Shown piece by piece: positions 8,761 to 16,470 of a stretch of 64,000 nt of DNA (position 1 is the first letter of the stretch; the number at the start of each line of letters is the position of its first letter). Source of the stretch: Mariluticola halotolerans. Lineage in GTDB: Bacteria; Pseudomonadota; Alphaproteobacteria; Rhizobiales; Devosiaceae. Location of the stretch: contig NZ_CP090960.1 of the NCBI RefSeq assembly GCF_021611515.1, positions 1,860,001 to 1,924,000 on the forward strand, read 5' to 3'. A program made the translations under genes and the position numbers. Under the pieces are notes generated by a model. It was given only the letters and a program-made list of their open reading frames with translations, had not been told where the DNA came from and made no database searches.

Positions 8761-8784
8761 GCGCCCCGAAGCTGCCGGGGCGCG
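8761..8784 (-). terminator. GC-rich hairpin after msrB
   Basis: GCGCCCCG and CGGGGCGC are separated by eight bases, between the msrB stop and the amidotransferase start. On the minus strand the downstream T-run is poor (GGTTCGATTC), so it may be a weak or Rho-assisted terminator. Confidence 0.4.
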
Positions 8785-8815
8785 CAAATCACAATGCCTC
8801 TAAAGGATCAGCCTG

Positions 8816-9319
8816 TCACCCGGCATCGGGATGAAAAACCATGGCCAGACCGTTCATGCAATAGCGCTTGCCAGTTGGTTGCGGCCCGTCATCAAATACG
8901 TGGCCCAGATGCCCGCCACACCGGCGGCAATGCACTTCGGTGCGGGTCGCGAAAAGAGTGTTGTCCGGCTTGGTGCCGATGGCATCAGGCAGCGGCTCAT
9001 AAAAGCTGGGCCAGCCTGTGCCGCTGTCATATTTCGTCTCGGAGCTGTAAAGGGGCAGATCACAGCCGGCGCAGGCGAAAGTGCCTTTGCGCTTTTCGGT
9101 GTCGAGCGGGGAGGTAAAGGCGCGCTCGGTCTGTTCTTCACGCAACACGCGGAACTGATCGTCGCTCAGGCGTTCGCGCCATTCTGCTTCGGAAAGGGAA
9201 ATTTCAAATTCACCCTCTGCGGCAATACTGTTTTGCGGGCGCGCCAGTTGCCAGCCCAGTCCGGTGGCGGCAAGGGCGGCGAAGGCGGTACCGCCGGTCA
9301 AAAGAGTTCTGCGTTTCAT
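8816..9319 (-). CDS. msrB: Exported peptide-methionine (R)-S-oxide reductase
   Basis: The 167-residue product starts at the ATG near 9319, preceded by an AAGGAG-type Shine-Dalgarno; an upstream GTG frame extension has no site. It begins MKRRTLLTGGTAFAALAA, a twin-arginine-like signal, so the enzyme should act outside the cytoplasm. The MsrB domain follows with two zinc CxxC pairs (CAGC and CRRC), the GTGWPSF motif and the catalytic Cys in RYCMNG. It reduces methionine-R-sulfoxide in oxidised proteins. The gene is on the same strand as, and downstream of, a fasciclin / anti-sigma / ECF sigma set, which suggests a shared envelope-oxidation response. Confidence 0.93.
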   Translation of the reverse strand: MKRRTLLTGGTAFAALAATGLGWQLARPQNSIAAEGEFEISLSEAEWRERLSDDQFRVLREEQTERAFTSPLDTEKRKGTFACAGCDLPLYSSETKYDSGTGWPSFYEPLPDAIGTKPDNTLFATRTEVHCRRCGGHLGHVFDDGPQPTGKRYCMNGLAMVFHPDAG

Positions 9320-9428
9320 TCTGTTTCTCCTTGGATTGAGCGGTTGGACCGCACCCTGACAGTGGAGGGCAATGTCAGGGTGCAGGCCCGTCACACAGCT
9401 ATGGGCGGGCTGTGTAAAGTGTCACCGA

Positions 9429-9989
9429 TCACATCTTGGGAAGCAAAACACTATCGATCACATGAATGACACCGTTGGACTGAACCACGTCAGCAATGGT
9501 CACAGTGGCAACGCCGCCATTCTCGTCTTCAATCATGATCTTGCCATCGGTGTAGGTGCCCTGAAGGGTGCAGCCGCCAACGGTGGGGATCGGGTGCTTG
9601 CCACCGTCATCCATGATCATGCCCTGAAGGGCTTCGGACATCACGGCCGCGCCAACAACGTGACAGGTCAGGATGGTGGTGAGCTGATCCTTGTTTTCCG
9701 GCTTCAGCAGGGTTTCAACTGTGCCCTCGGGCAGAGCGTCGAAAGCTGAATTGACGGGCGCGAATACGGTGAAGGGACCTTCGCCCTGCAACGTTTCAAC
9801 AAGGCCTGCGGCCTTGACGGCGGCAACAAGCGTGGTGTGGTCCGCGGAATTGACAGCGTTCTCGACAATGTTTTTGTCTTCGTACATTGCGGCGCCGCCA
9901 ACCATGGGGTTCTCGGCATAAGCTGCGCCTGTGAGGGCGGTAACGGCCAGCGCGGTGGAAAGTGCAAGAGCCTTGAGTGAAATCGTCAT
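9429..9989 (-). CDS. Secreted fasciclin (FAS1) domain protein
   Basis: This 186-residue protein has a Sec-type signal peptide (about residues 1-25, ending AYA) and a single FAS1 domain. The domain's H1 and H2 signatures are visible as TVFAPVNSAFDALP and NGVIHVIDSVLLP at the C-terminus. FAS1 domains mediate adhesion or ligand binding and have no catalytic residues. The gene follows the anti-sigma gene after about 100 bases that hold a possible ECF promoter. In Mycobacterium the SigK/RskA pair controls the fasciclin proteins MPT70 and MPT83, and the same three-gene arrangement is seen here. Confidence 0.93.
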   Translation of the reverse strand: MTISLKALALSTALAVTALTGAAYAENPMVGGAAMYEDKNIVENAVNSADHTTLVAAVKAAGLVETLQGEGPFTVFAPVNSAFDALPEGTVETLLKPENKDQLTTILTCHVVGAAVMSEALQGMIMDDGGKHPIPTVGGCTLQGTYTDGKIMIEDENGGVATVTIADVVQSNGVIHVIDSVLLPKM

Positions 9990-10033
9990 TTGGGTTTCCT
10001 TCCTTGTTTCTCCCTTAGTGGGGACAAGTGAAG

Positions 10034-10060
10034 GAACGGGAGATTTTCAAAAGAAGTTTC
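10034..10060 (-). promoter_or_regulatory. Possible ECF-sigma promoter of the fasciclin gene
   Basis: Reading the minus strand, GAAACTTC (10060-10053) lies 15 bases before CGTTC (10038-10034). This resembles the AAC / CGT spacing of ECF-type promoters. It is about 45 bases upstream of the fasciclin ATG and follows the anti-sigma stop. No second copy upstream of the sigma gene was found, so it is tentative. Confidence 0.3.
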
Positions 10061-10090
10061 AGGCCTTGCCGATTTTTCTCAAAAAAGTTT

Positions 10091-10792
10091 TCAGATCACG
10101 CTGACAGCACCGGCGGCCACCACAGGACCGGTCGGATTTCCATCAGGCGAACCGCCTTTGGGTTCAAGCGTCACCGCGAAAACCGTGCCGGTTGAAATGG
10201 TTTGGCGCTGGGCCTCTGTCAGGGGTACGGCGCTTGGGGCATTCACCGGCACAACACCGAGCGATACCGGGGCGTCATCTCCCTCGATGATCCAGAGTTC
10301 GAAATCACGATCGGGCACTTCTTCGCCGCTCAACGCTGCCAGCTTCACATTGCCGGTTGTGCTGTCATAAAGCGCAAGGAATTTCACATTGCTGTCTTCG
10401 GCCTGCAACGAGGCGGCAAGCTGCACGCCCTCACCCGGCACAACAGGGGCCGGGCGCATGATGGTCAGCCCCAGCGCCAGGGTGGCGGCGGCGACACTGC
10501 CAAGGGCGATGCCGCGCCACAGGGCCAGACTTTGCCAGATCGATGGTTTGGGTTCTGTGCCGAACAGGCGCTTTTCAATGCGGCCGAGCACGGCGGCAGG
10601 TGCCGGTGCCTCAGCAAACTGCTCGTCGAGGCCAGACAGCTGGCGCTCCCAGAATGTTTTCTCCGCCTGCAAGGCGGGGTCGGTTGCGATGCGCGCGGCC
10701 ATATCGGCATGCTGCCGGGTATCCAGCACGCCAAGCACATATTCGGCTACGCTTACATCGTCCCCGCCCATGTATTCTTGTTCCGTACTCAT
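10091..10792 (-). CDS. RskA-type membrane anti-sigma factor
   Basis: This 233-residue protein has an N-terminal cytoplasmic zinc-less anti-sigma segment (VAEYVLGVLDTRQ), one membrane segment near residue 100 (GIALGSVAAATLALGL) and a C-terminal extracytoplasmic RskA domain ending in a typical FAVTLEPKGGSP stretch. It should hold the ECF sigma factor at the membrane until proteolysis releases it. The ATG at 10792 was chosen because ATGA overlaps the sigma stop codon, which implies translational coupling; an upstream ATG at 10804 is inside the sigma gene. The family's C-terminal domain is sensed by redox or proteolysis in Mycobacterium; the signal here is unknown. Confidence 0.85.
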   Translation of the reverse strand: MSTEQEYMGGDDVSVAEYVLGVLDTRQHADMAARIATDPALQAEKTFWERQLSGLDEQFAEAPAPAAVLGRIEKRLFGTEPKPSIWQSLALWRGIALGSVAAATLALGLTIMRPAPVVPGEGVQLAASLQAEDSNVKFLALYDSTTGNVKLAALSGEEVPDRDFELWIIEGDDAPVSLGVVPVNAPSAVPLTEAQRQTISTGTVFAVTLEPKGGSPDGNPTGPVVAAGAVSVI

Positions 10793-11334
10793 GCCGACAA
10801 ACATTCCTTCAGTTTCAACAGGCTGCGGCGCAGCCAGGTTCGCATCGTATTCAATGGCACATCAAAGTGATCCGCCAGTTCCTGATAGGCGTATCCATCC
10901 AGATACGCGCTGCGCACGGCATCCGCCTTGTCAGCCTCGAGCTGTTCAAGGCAGGTATCGATCTGCCCGCGCACGGCACTGGCCATGCTCGCCTGCTCCG
11001 GATTGGGCAGGGGGTCGGCAATATCGAGCGCCGCATCTATGTCGTCCGCCATCGGCCGCCGGGCGCGCAGGATATCAAGCGAATGGTTGCGGGCAATTGC
11101 GACCAGCCAGCTGATGGGGCTGAACCCCGATTGCTGATAACGGTCTGCCCGCTGCCATATCTTGACATAAACCTCCTGCAGCGCCTCTTCGGCTTCGGTG
11201 CGGTCTTTCAAGATACGTAAAGCGACACCAAAAAGTTTCGCACTGGTGCGTTGATAGAGCAAAGAGAAGGCCGCGCGGTCCCTCAGGGCCACGCGCGAAA
11301 GCAGCTCGGTAATGTCGCTGGCGGTGTTTTGCAT
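10789..11334 (-). CDS. ECF RNA polymerase sigma factor, SigK-like
   Basis: This 181-residue protein has region 2 (residues about 20-85, [17 protein letters not shown] to WLVAIARN) and region 4 (about 125-178) with the helix-turn-helix [23 protein letters not shown]. Regions 1.1 and 3 are absent, as in ECF factors. It overlaps the anti-sigma gene by four bases and lies upstream of the fasciclin gene, the architecture of SigK-type (ECF19-like) systems. It is divergent from argB with about 140 bases between. The family is assigned from context and general sequence, not by search. Confidence 0.9.
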   Translation of the reverse strand: MQNTASDITELLSRVALRDRAAFSLLYQRTSAKLFGVALRILKDRTEAEEALQEVYVKIWQRADRYQQSGFSPISWLVAIARNHSLDILRARRPMADDIDAALDIADPLPNPEQASMASAVRGQIDTCLEQLEADKADAVRSAYLDGYAYQELADHFDVPLNTMRTWLRRSLLKLKECLSA

Positions 11335-11477
11335 TAGACCTCACATCTCTTCACGCCGACCCTAGACCAAAACCCGCATCGCCCCAAATCGAATTGTGCG
11401 TTTGTGATCGGGGCGAGACTTTTTCAGCCATTCGCGCTAGAGGAATGGGAAAACACCCTGTTGCCTGGGAGCGCCCT

Positions 11478-12368
11478 ATGCCGAAAAAATCCGATCCATC
11501 CCATGATGCCGCCATTCTGGCCCAGGCCCTGCCCTATATGCAGCGCTATGAGGACAAGACGGTGGTGGTCAAATATGGCGGCCATGCCATGGGCGATCCC
11601 GAACTCGGCCGGGCCTTTGCCCGCGACATTGCCTTGTTGAAACAATCCAAGGTCAACCCGATCGTTGTGCATGGCGGCGGCCCGCAGATTGGGGCCATGC
11701 TCGACAAGATGGGCATCGAATCCAAATTCGAGGGCGGCTTGCGCGTCACCGATGAGAAGACCGTCGAGATCGTCGAAATGGTGCTTGCCGGTTCGATCAA
11801 CAAGGAAATCGTGGCGCTGATCAATGCCGAGGGCGAATGGGCCATTGGCCTCTGCGGCAAGGACGGCAATATGGTTTTTGCCGAAAAAGCCAAAAAGACC
11901 ATGATTGATCCAAGCTCGAATATCGAGCGGGTGATCGATCTGGGGTATGTGGGCGAGCCGGTCGAGGTGGACCGGACCCTGATCGATCTTCTGGCGCGTT
12001 CCGAGATGATCCCGGTCATTGCCCCTGTGGCCCCCGGCCGCGACGGGCATACCTATAATATCAATGCCGATACATTTGCCGGTGCCATTGCCGGATCGCA
12101 AAATGCCAAGCGGCTGCTGTTTCTCACCGATGTGCCGGGCGTGCTCGACAAGAACAAGAACCTGATCCCGGAACTGTCCGTGAGCGAGGCCAAGGCGCTG
12201 ATCAAGGACGGCACGATTACCGGGGGGATGATCCCCAAGGTCGAGACCTGTTTCGATGCGCTTGATCGCGGGGTCGAGGGTGTGGTCATTCTCAACGGCA
12301 AGACGCCGCATGCGGTGCTGATCGAATTGTTCACCGAATATGGCGCGGGCACGCTGATCGTCAAATAG
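11478..12368 (+). CDS. argB: Acetylglutamate kinase
   Basis: This 296-residue enzyme phosphorylates N-acetyl-L-glutamate, the second step of arginine biosynthesis. Family features are [13 protein letters not shown] at the N-terminal lysine-containing ATP site, [10 protein letters not shown] for the N-acetylglutamate site, [10 protein letters not shown] and the C-terminal TGGMIPKVE motif. The ATG at 11478 is preceded by GGGAG and gives the standard N-terminus; an upstream in-frame codon at 11394 does not. In related genomes argB often directly follows engB. Here a block of minus-strand genes and repeats sits between them. Confidence 0.97.
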   Translation: MPKKSDPSHDAAILAQALPYMQRYEDKTVVVKYGGHAMGDPELGRAFARDIALLKQSKVNPIVVHGGGPQIGAMLDKMGIESKFEGGLRVTDEKTVEIVEMVLAGSINKEIVALINAEGEWAIGLCGKDGNMVFAEKAKKTMIDPSSNIERVIDLGYVGEPVEVDRTLIDLLARSEMIPVIAPVAPGRDGHTYNINADTFAGAIAGSQNAKRLLFLTDVPGVLDKNKNLIPELSVSEAKALIKDGTITGGMIPKVETCFDALDRGVEGVVILNGKTPHAVLIELFTEYGAGTLIVK

Positions 12369-12375
12369 GCCTTTG

Positions 12376-12394
12376 GCGCCCGGGGTCCGGGCGC
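12376..12394. terminator. Hairpin between convergent argB and the MFS gene
   Basis: GCGCCCGG and CCGGGCGC with a 3-base loop lie between the argB stop and the MFS stop codon, which overlaps the right arm. Neither side has a T-run, so it is at best a weak bidirectional terminator. Confidence 0.4.
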
Positions 12395-13866
12395 TAAAGC
12401 TCTACCATGGGCACCGGCTTTGCCGCTGATGCCGTTGCCGGCAAACGCCTTTGCAATGGCAAGAGCACCAAAACGATTGAGAACGCGATCAGCTGGTAGG
12501 TGGTCTCGTGCAAAAGTGCGGCAGTGAAGCCTTGATGCGTCAGATTATCGCCAAGGCGGGAGAAGAACATTTCGCCCGCAATGGCCACACCGCAGGCCCC
12601 GCCCAATTGCTGGAATGATTGCAATGTGCCCGACGCCGATCCGGCATCGCGGCCCGGTACGGCCGAGAGGATGGACTGGAACAGCGGGGCAATGGTCGTG
12701 CCCATGCCAAAGCCCATCATCAGCAAGGGCGGCGCGAACCACCAATGGTTGATTTCGTCGCCAATACCACCCAGCACAGCGCGCAGGATCAGATAGGCGC
12801 TGAGCACCAGCACCATGCCGGTCGCAACGCGCACCTTGAGGCCACGGGCCCCCAGAATGCCCGCAAGGATGGACGCCAGAAAAAGGCCGATCGGCATCGG
12901 CATCGTGGTCAGTCCGGATTCCAGCGGCGTGAAGCCAAAGCCCGTTTGCAGGAACAGGGCGAACACCATGAAAAAGCTCGGCATGCCCGAGAAGAGGGCC
13001 ATGGTCATCAAAACGCCAATGGCAAAGTTGCGGTTGCGCATCAAGTGCATTGGCAGCAGTTCCGCCTTGCCGGTCCGTTCCCGTCCGCGCTCCCAGAAAT
13101 AAAACAGAAGAACGACGAAAAGGGCTGCACCCATCATGGCATAGGCCCAGACCGGCCAGCCATATTGCCGCCCTTCAACCAGCGGAAAAATCAGCAAGAA
13201 AACCGCAATCCCGGCCAGCCCCATGCCGATCCAGTCGATCTCGAGCGCCTTGTTGCCCTTGATATTGGGGATCAGCACAGCGCCGGCGACAACCGCGAAA
13301 ATACCAATCGGCACATTGACCAGAAAAATCGGCCGCCAGTCGAGCCCGGCGATATCGGCGGAAATAAGCAAGCCGCCAATCAGGGGCCCGGCCATGGCGG
13401 CCAGCCCTGAATTGAGGCCGAACAGGGAGAAGGCCAGCCCGCGTTCGTGGCGCGGAAATGTGACCTGGGCGATCGCGAGCACCTGCGGCATCATCACAGC
13501 GGCCGATATGCCCTGCAGGACACGGGCCGCGACCAGCCATTCAATCGATGGTGCCATGCCGCACATGGCCGAGAGCAGGGTGAAACCACTGATGCCGCCG
13601 AGAAACATCATCTTGCGTCCGATAATATCGCCCAGACGCCCCGAGGGCAGCAGGAACAGGGCGAAGGCCAGCACATAACCGGCCACGATCCATTCAATAT
13701 CGGAGGAGGACGCCTGGAGATTGCGCTGCAGGCTGGGCAGCGCCACATTGACGATGGTCACATCCATCAGGTTCACAAACCCGGCCAGCAGCAAAACCGC
13801 CAGCGCCACCCAGCGGCGCGGATCAGGCGGTGTATCGTCTTCGGTCATTTCGTGGGGGACGGCCAT
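12394..13866 (-). CDS. MFS drug exporter, DHA2 (14-TMS) family
   Basis: The 490-residue protein has about 14 membrane segments. It carries the DHA2 pattern FVNLMDVTIVNVALPSLQ in the first segment, the motif-A-like GRLGDIIGRKMMF after segment 2 and motif C-like GPLIGGLLIS. These are proton-driven exporters of drugs and other amphiphiles in the inner membrane. The ATG at 13866 is preceded by AGGAA and avoids the overlap with the TetR gene that an upstream start at 13920 would create. It is 14 bases downstream of that TetR gene, which probably represses it. Confidence 0.9.
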   Translation of the reverse strand: MAVPHEMTEDDTPPDPRRWVALAVLLLAGFVNLMDVTIVNVALPSLQRNLQASSSDIEWIVAGYVLAFALFLLPSGRLGDIIGRKMMFLGGISGFTLLSAMCGMAPSIEWLVAARVLQGISAAVMMPQVLAIAQVTFPRHERGLAFSLFGLNSGLAAMAGPLIGGLLISADIAGLDWRPIFLVNVPIGIFAVVAGAVLIPNIKGNKALEIDWIGMGLAGIAVFLLIFPLVEGRQYGWPVWAYAMMGAALFVVLLFYFWERGRERTGKAELLPMHLMRNRNFAIGVLMTMALFSGMPSFFMVFALFLQTGFGFTPLESGLTTMPMPIGLFLASILAGILGARGLKVRVATGMVLVLSAYLILRAVLGGIGDEINHWWFAPPLLMMGFGMGTTIAPLFQSILSAVPGRDAGSASGTLQSFQQLGGACGVAIAGEMFFSRLGDNLTHQGFTAALLHETTYQLIAFSIVLVLLPLQRRLPATASAAKPVPMVEL

Positions 13867-13880
13867 GAAGGGGTTCCTGA

Positions 13881-14525
13881 TTAACGCGGGCGGCGCACCG
13901 AGCGCATGAATTCCTGGCAAAGGGCGTCAAAGTCCTGCCGTTTGGGTGCGGCAATGCCGCGAAAGGCGGCGAGCGCGCCGGTGATAAGGCGAGCACCGGA
14001 GACCGGATCGAGATCGTTGCGGAAGCTGCCGTCCTCCTTGCCGCGGGCCAGAATGGCGGCAATGCGCTTGCGCCAGTTCTGCCTGAGCGGCTCGACAATC
14101 GCCCGCACCGTTTCGTCGCGGCGCGCGCGGATTGACAATTCGCTCATCACCAGCAGCAATTCGGGATCCTCAAAATAAGAGGTGCCGTGATTTTTCAGCT
14201 CCAGCGCCAATTCCTCAGCCGCGGTTAATCCCTGCCGGGGCGTGGAGAGATGCAGGGCCACAAAATCCCGCTTCAGGGTTTCCGTGACCAGGGTGATCAG
14301 CGCTTCCCGGCTGGGCACATGATAGTGCAGGGTCGCCACATTGATGCCGACGCGGTCGGCAATGTCGCGGGTGCGCAGACCTTCAAACCCCTTTTCCACG
14401 ATCAGCGCGCGGGCAGCAAAGGCAATCGCGATGCGCCGGTCCTCGGTGCTCTCGCGCCTGCCGGTCGTCCCGCCCGTCTCGGGTGTGGCTGTGCTCGTGC
14501 GGGGCGCGGTGCTGACTGGGTTCAA
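13881..14525 (-). CDS. TetR-family transcriptional regulator
   Basis: This 214-residue repressor has an N-terminal helix-turn-helix (about residues 30-75), recognisable as AARALIVEKGFEGLRTRDIADRVGINVATLHYHVPSREAL. The C-terminal ligand-binding half is divergent, as usual in the family. It is followed by the MFS exporter in an apparent operon, so it probably regulates that gene and itself, with an exported compound as inducer. A palindrome at 14563-14580, 38 bases upstream of its start, is the likely operator. Confidence 0.92.
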   Translation of the reverse strand: MNPVSTAPRTSTATPETGGTTGRRESTEDRRIAIAFAARALIVEKGFEGLRTRDIADRVGINVATLHYHVPSREALITLVTETLKRDFVALHLSTPRQGLTAAEELALELKNHGTSYFEDPELLLVMSELSIRARRDETVRAIVEPLRQNWRKRIAAILARGKEDGSFRNDLDPVSGARLITGALAAFRGIAAPKRQDFDALCQEFMRSVRRPR

Positions 14526-14562
14526 GGGGTTTTCTTCCGGATCGCGGGCAATGGGCTCTTCT

Positions 14563-14580
14563 CAAACAAACGTTTGATTG
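14563..14580. promoter_or_regulatory. Candidate TetR operator
   Basis: CAAACAAACGTTTGATTG contains the perfect 10-bp palindrome CAAACGTTTG, with further partial symmetry. It lies 38-55 bases upstream of the TetR start, where TetR-type operators usually sit. Binding is inferred only. Confidence 0.55.
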
Positions 14581-14663
14581 AAAACATCAGGAGAGTCAAC
14601 TCATCCCCGTCCGGCCCGATGGACCGGGGGGCGCGACGCGACAAAGCGGGCAGCCGAATGCAT

Positions 14664-14718
14664 TGACCGGGGCATAAAGAAAGATGACGGAGCGCCGGCC
14701 CGGTCACCCCGTCATCTT
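14664..14718. other. Two overlapping inverted repeats in a divergent intergenic region
   Basis: TGACCGGG (14664-14671) matches CCCGGTCA (14699-14706), and AAGATGACGG (14681-14690) matches CCGTCATCTT (14709-14718). The pairs interleave, so only one could form as a simple hairpin. No gene ends here and no T-run follows. The rest of 14526-14790 shows nothing coding. Confidence 0.35.
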
Positions 14719-14790
14719 ATTGGCTGGACCTTGTGACATGCCCGGCCAAATCTGAATTAATAAACTTGTCAGTTGGTTTAATTCGCCACT

Positions 14791-14819
14791 TTGTTTTTGT
14801 CAACGTAATCGTTTATATA
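14791..14819 (+). promoter_or_regulatory. Promoter of the SufR-like regulator, probably giving a leaderless mRNA
   Basis: TTGTTT (14791-14796) and TATATA (14814-14819) have a 17-base spacer. The -10 ends six bases before the ATG at 14826, so transcription should start at or next to the start codon, and no Shine-Dalgarno is present. An imperfect repeat of AATTAA flanks 14755-14783 and could be an operator. Confidence 0.55.
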
Positions 14820-14825
14820 AAATCC

Positions 14826-15464
14826 ATGAAGACAAACTCGACCAGCGACCGCGTATTGTTCCATTTGAAGACCCGTGGCCCCGCCACGGCGCAGGATATT
14901 GCCGCCGCCTTCGCCATGACATCGATGGGCGCACACAAGGTGCTGCAGGGCCTTCTCGATACCGGCCTTGTCGCCTTCACCGATATTGCGGGCGGGCGTG
15001 GCCGGCCCAAGCGCACTTATGCGCTCACCGCCGCCGGGCACGGGCGGTTCCCCGACCGGCATTCTGACCTGACCGTGGAATTGCTCGATCAGGTGCGCAC
15101 GCTGTTCGGCGAGGCCGGGCTTGACCGGCTGATCGCGGCGCGCGAAGCCGAGCAAATGCGCCGCTATCACAGCGCCCCTGATCAGACCCTTGAGCAACAA
15201 GTCCATCAGCTGGCCGAGATGCGGGCGCGGGAAGGTTATATGGCGCGGGTTGAGCGCAATGCGCATGGCGAATTGCTGTTGATCGAGGATCACTGCCCGA
15301 TCTGTGCGGCGGCCAGCAGCTGCCAGGGTTTTTGCCGTTCGGAGCTGACCATTTTCCGCGCCGTGCTTGGCCCCGATATCGAGGTCAGCCGGGAAGAACA
15401 TCTGCTGACGGGCGGCCGGCGCTGCACCTATCGCATCCGCCCCGCCCTTGCTGTCACGGCCTGA
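14826..15464 (+). CDS. Winged-helix regulator of the COG2345/SufR-like type
   Basis: This 212-residue protein has an N-terminal winged helix (about residues 5-65; GPATAQDIAAAFAMTSMGAHKVLQ then GRGRPKRTYALT), a helical linker, and a C-terminal segment with clustered cysteines: HCPICAAASSC, GFC and GRRC. This layout is that of COG2345 regulators, of which cyanobacterial SufR binds an iron-sulfur cluster. The ATG at 14826 is supported by the promoter placed immediately before it; an upstream frame to 14733 runs through that promoter. It is divergent from the TetR/MFS pair. Its targets are not visible, and no suf genes are in the window. Confidence 0.82.
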   Translation: MKTNSTSDRVLFHLKTRGPATAQDIAAAFAMTSMGAHKVLQGLLDTGLVAFTDIAGGRGRPKRTYALTAAGHGRFPDRHSDLTVELLDQVRTLFGEAGLDRLIAAREAEQMRRYHSAPDQTLEQQVHQLAEMRAREGYMARVERNAHGELLLIEDHCPICAAASSCQGFCRSELTIFRAVLGPDIEVSREEHLLTGGRRCTYRIRPALAVTA

Positions 15465-15570
15465 TTGTCACCGGCCCGGCCTTTCGCGAACTACGATCAC
15501 AAAAACCGGTTTCCTCCCCCTCACCCGATGCACTAGACTTGGTTGCATTCAGATATCGATAAGGTTCACC

Positions 15571-16287
15571 ATGTCCAACGCTCCCGCCCTTTCCCACATT
15601 ACCGACTGGGTGTTTGACGTCGACAACACGCTTTATCCGCGCACCTGCAACCTGTTTGCCCAGATTGATACGCTGATCACAAAATATGTGATGCAGGCGA
15701 CCGGGTTGGCGTTCGAGCCGGCACGCAAGATGCAAAAAGACTATTATCGCGATCACGGCACAACGCTGAACGGGCTGATGCTGACCCGCGGCATTGATCC
15801 GGACCATTATTTGTCCTTCGTGCATGACATTGATTATTCCCCGGTCGATCCCCATCCCGAGCTGGTCGCGGCCATCAAGGCGCTGCCGGGGCGCAAATTC
15901 GTTTTCACCAATGCCGATAACGGTCATGCCGCAAATGTGCTCAAACGTCTGGGCGGCGCGGATCTTTTCGACGGGATGTTCGATATCCGCGCCACCGGCT
16001 TCAAGCCGAAGCCGGAACGGTCGGCCTATGAATTGTGTTTTGAAACCTTCGGCATCGACCCCACCCGCGCCATCATGTTTGATGATCTGGAGAAGAACCT
16101 GAAAGTGCCGCACGAAATGGGGCTGGCCACAGTCCATGTGCTGCCCGCGGGCGATTTTGTGCACGATCAGGTGGACGCATGGGAGCTGAACCGCGCCGAC
16201 AACCGGGAACATGTGCACCATGTCACCGATAATCTGGTCGATTTTCTCGAAAGCCTGCTGCCGGCGCCCGCCGCGCAAATGTCATAA
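15571..16287 (+). CDS. HAD-family pyrimidine 5'-nucleotidase
   Basis: This 238-residue cytoplasmic HAD phosphatase has motif I DVDNTLY, motif II region FTNAD, a Lys in GFKPKPE and motif III FDDLEKN. The pattern with NTLYP after the catalytic Asp is that of the SDT1/PPM1-like pyrimidine 5'-nucleotidases. Members dephosphorylate UMP and CMP or related non-canonical nucleotides. The ATG at 15571 has an AAGG element upstream; a frame extension to 15448 overlaps the preceding gene and was rejected. Its position between argB and dapD is typical of Hyphomicrobiales. Confidence 0.9.
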   Translation: MSNAPALSHITDWVFDVDNTLYPRTCNLFAQIDTLITKYVMQATGLAFEPARKMQKDYYRDHGTTLNGLMLTRGIDPDHYLSFVHDIDYSPVDPHPELVAAIKALPGRKFVFTNADNGHAANVLKRLGGADLFDGMFDIRATGFKPKPERSAYELCFETFGIDPTRAIMFDDLEKNLKVPHEMGLATVHVLPAGDFVHDQVDAWELNRADNREHVHHVTDNLVDFLESLLPAPAAQMS

Positions 16288-16470
16288 AGCTGCTATTGCC
16301 TCGGCTTATCGCTTAGGAGAAAGTTAGCCATCGTTGCGGGCATGGGGCAAACTTTGGCCCTTATTCGGCTAGACAAGCATATTCATACGCTCAGCGCGGC
16401 AGCACCGCGCGGCACTTATATTCATTTCCTGCCGGTTTCCGGATGTGGAAGCGCATAGTGAGGACACATA

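Noticed and set aside
14664-14718. A classical H-type pseudoknot or riboswitch
   Set aside because: The loop that must cross the first stem is only two bases long, and no gene follows in a suitable position, so interleaved repeats are more likely coincidental or alternative hairpins.
14733-14825. N-terminal extension of the SufR-like regulator
   Set aside because: It runs through a well-formed promoter and lacks a ribosome site. The winged helix starts normally at 14826.
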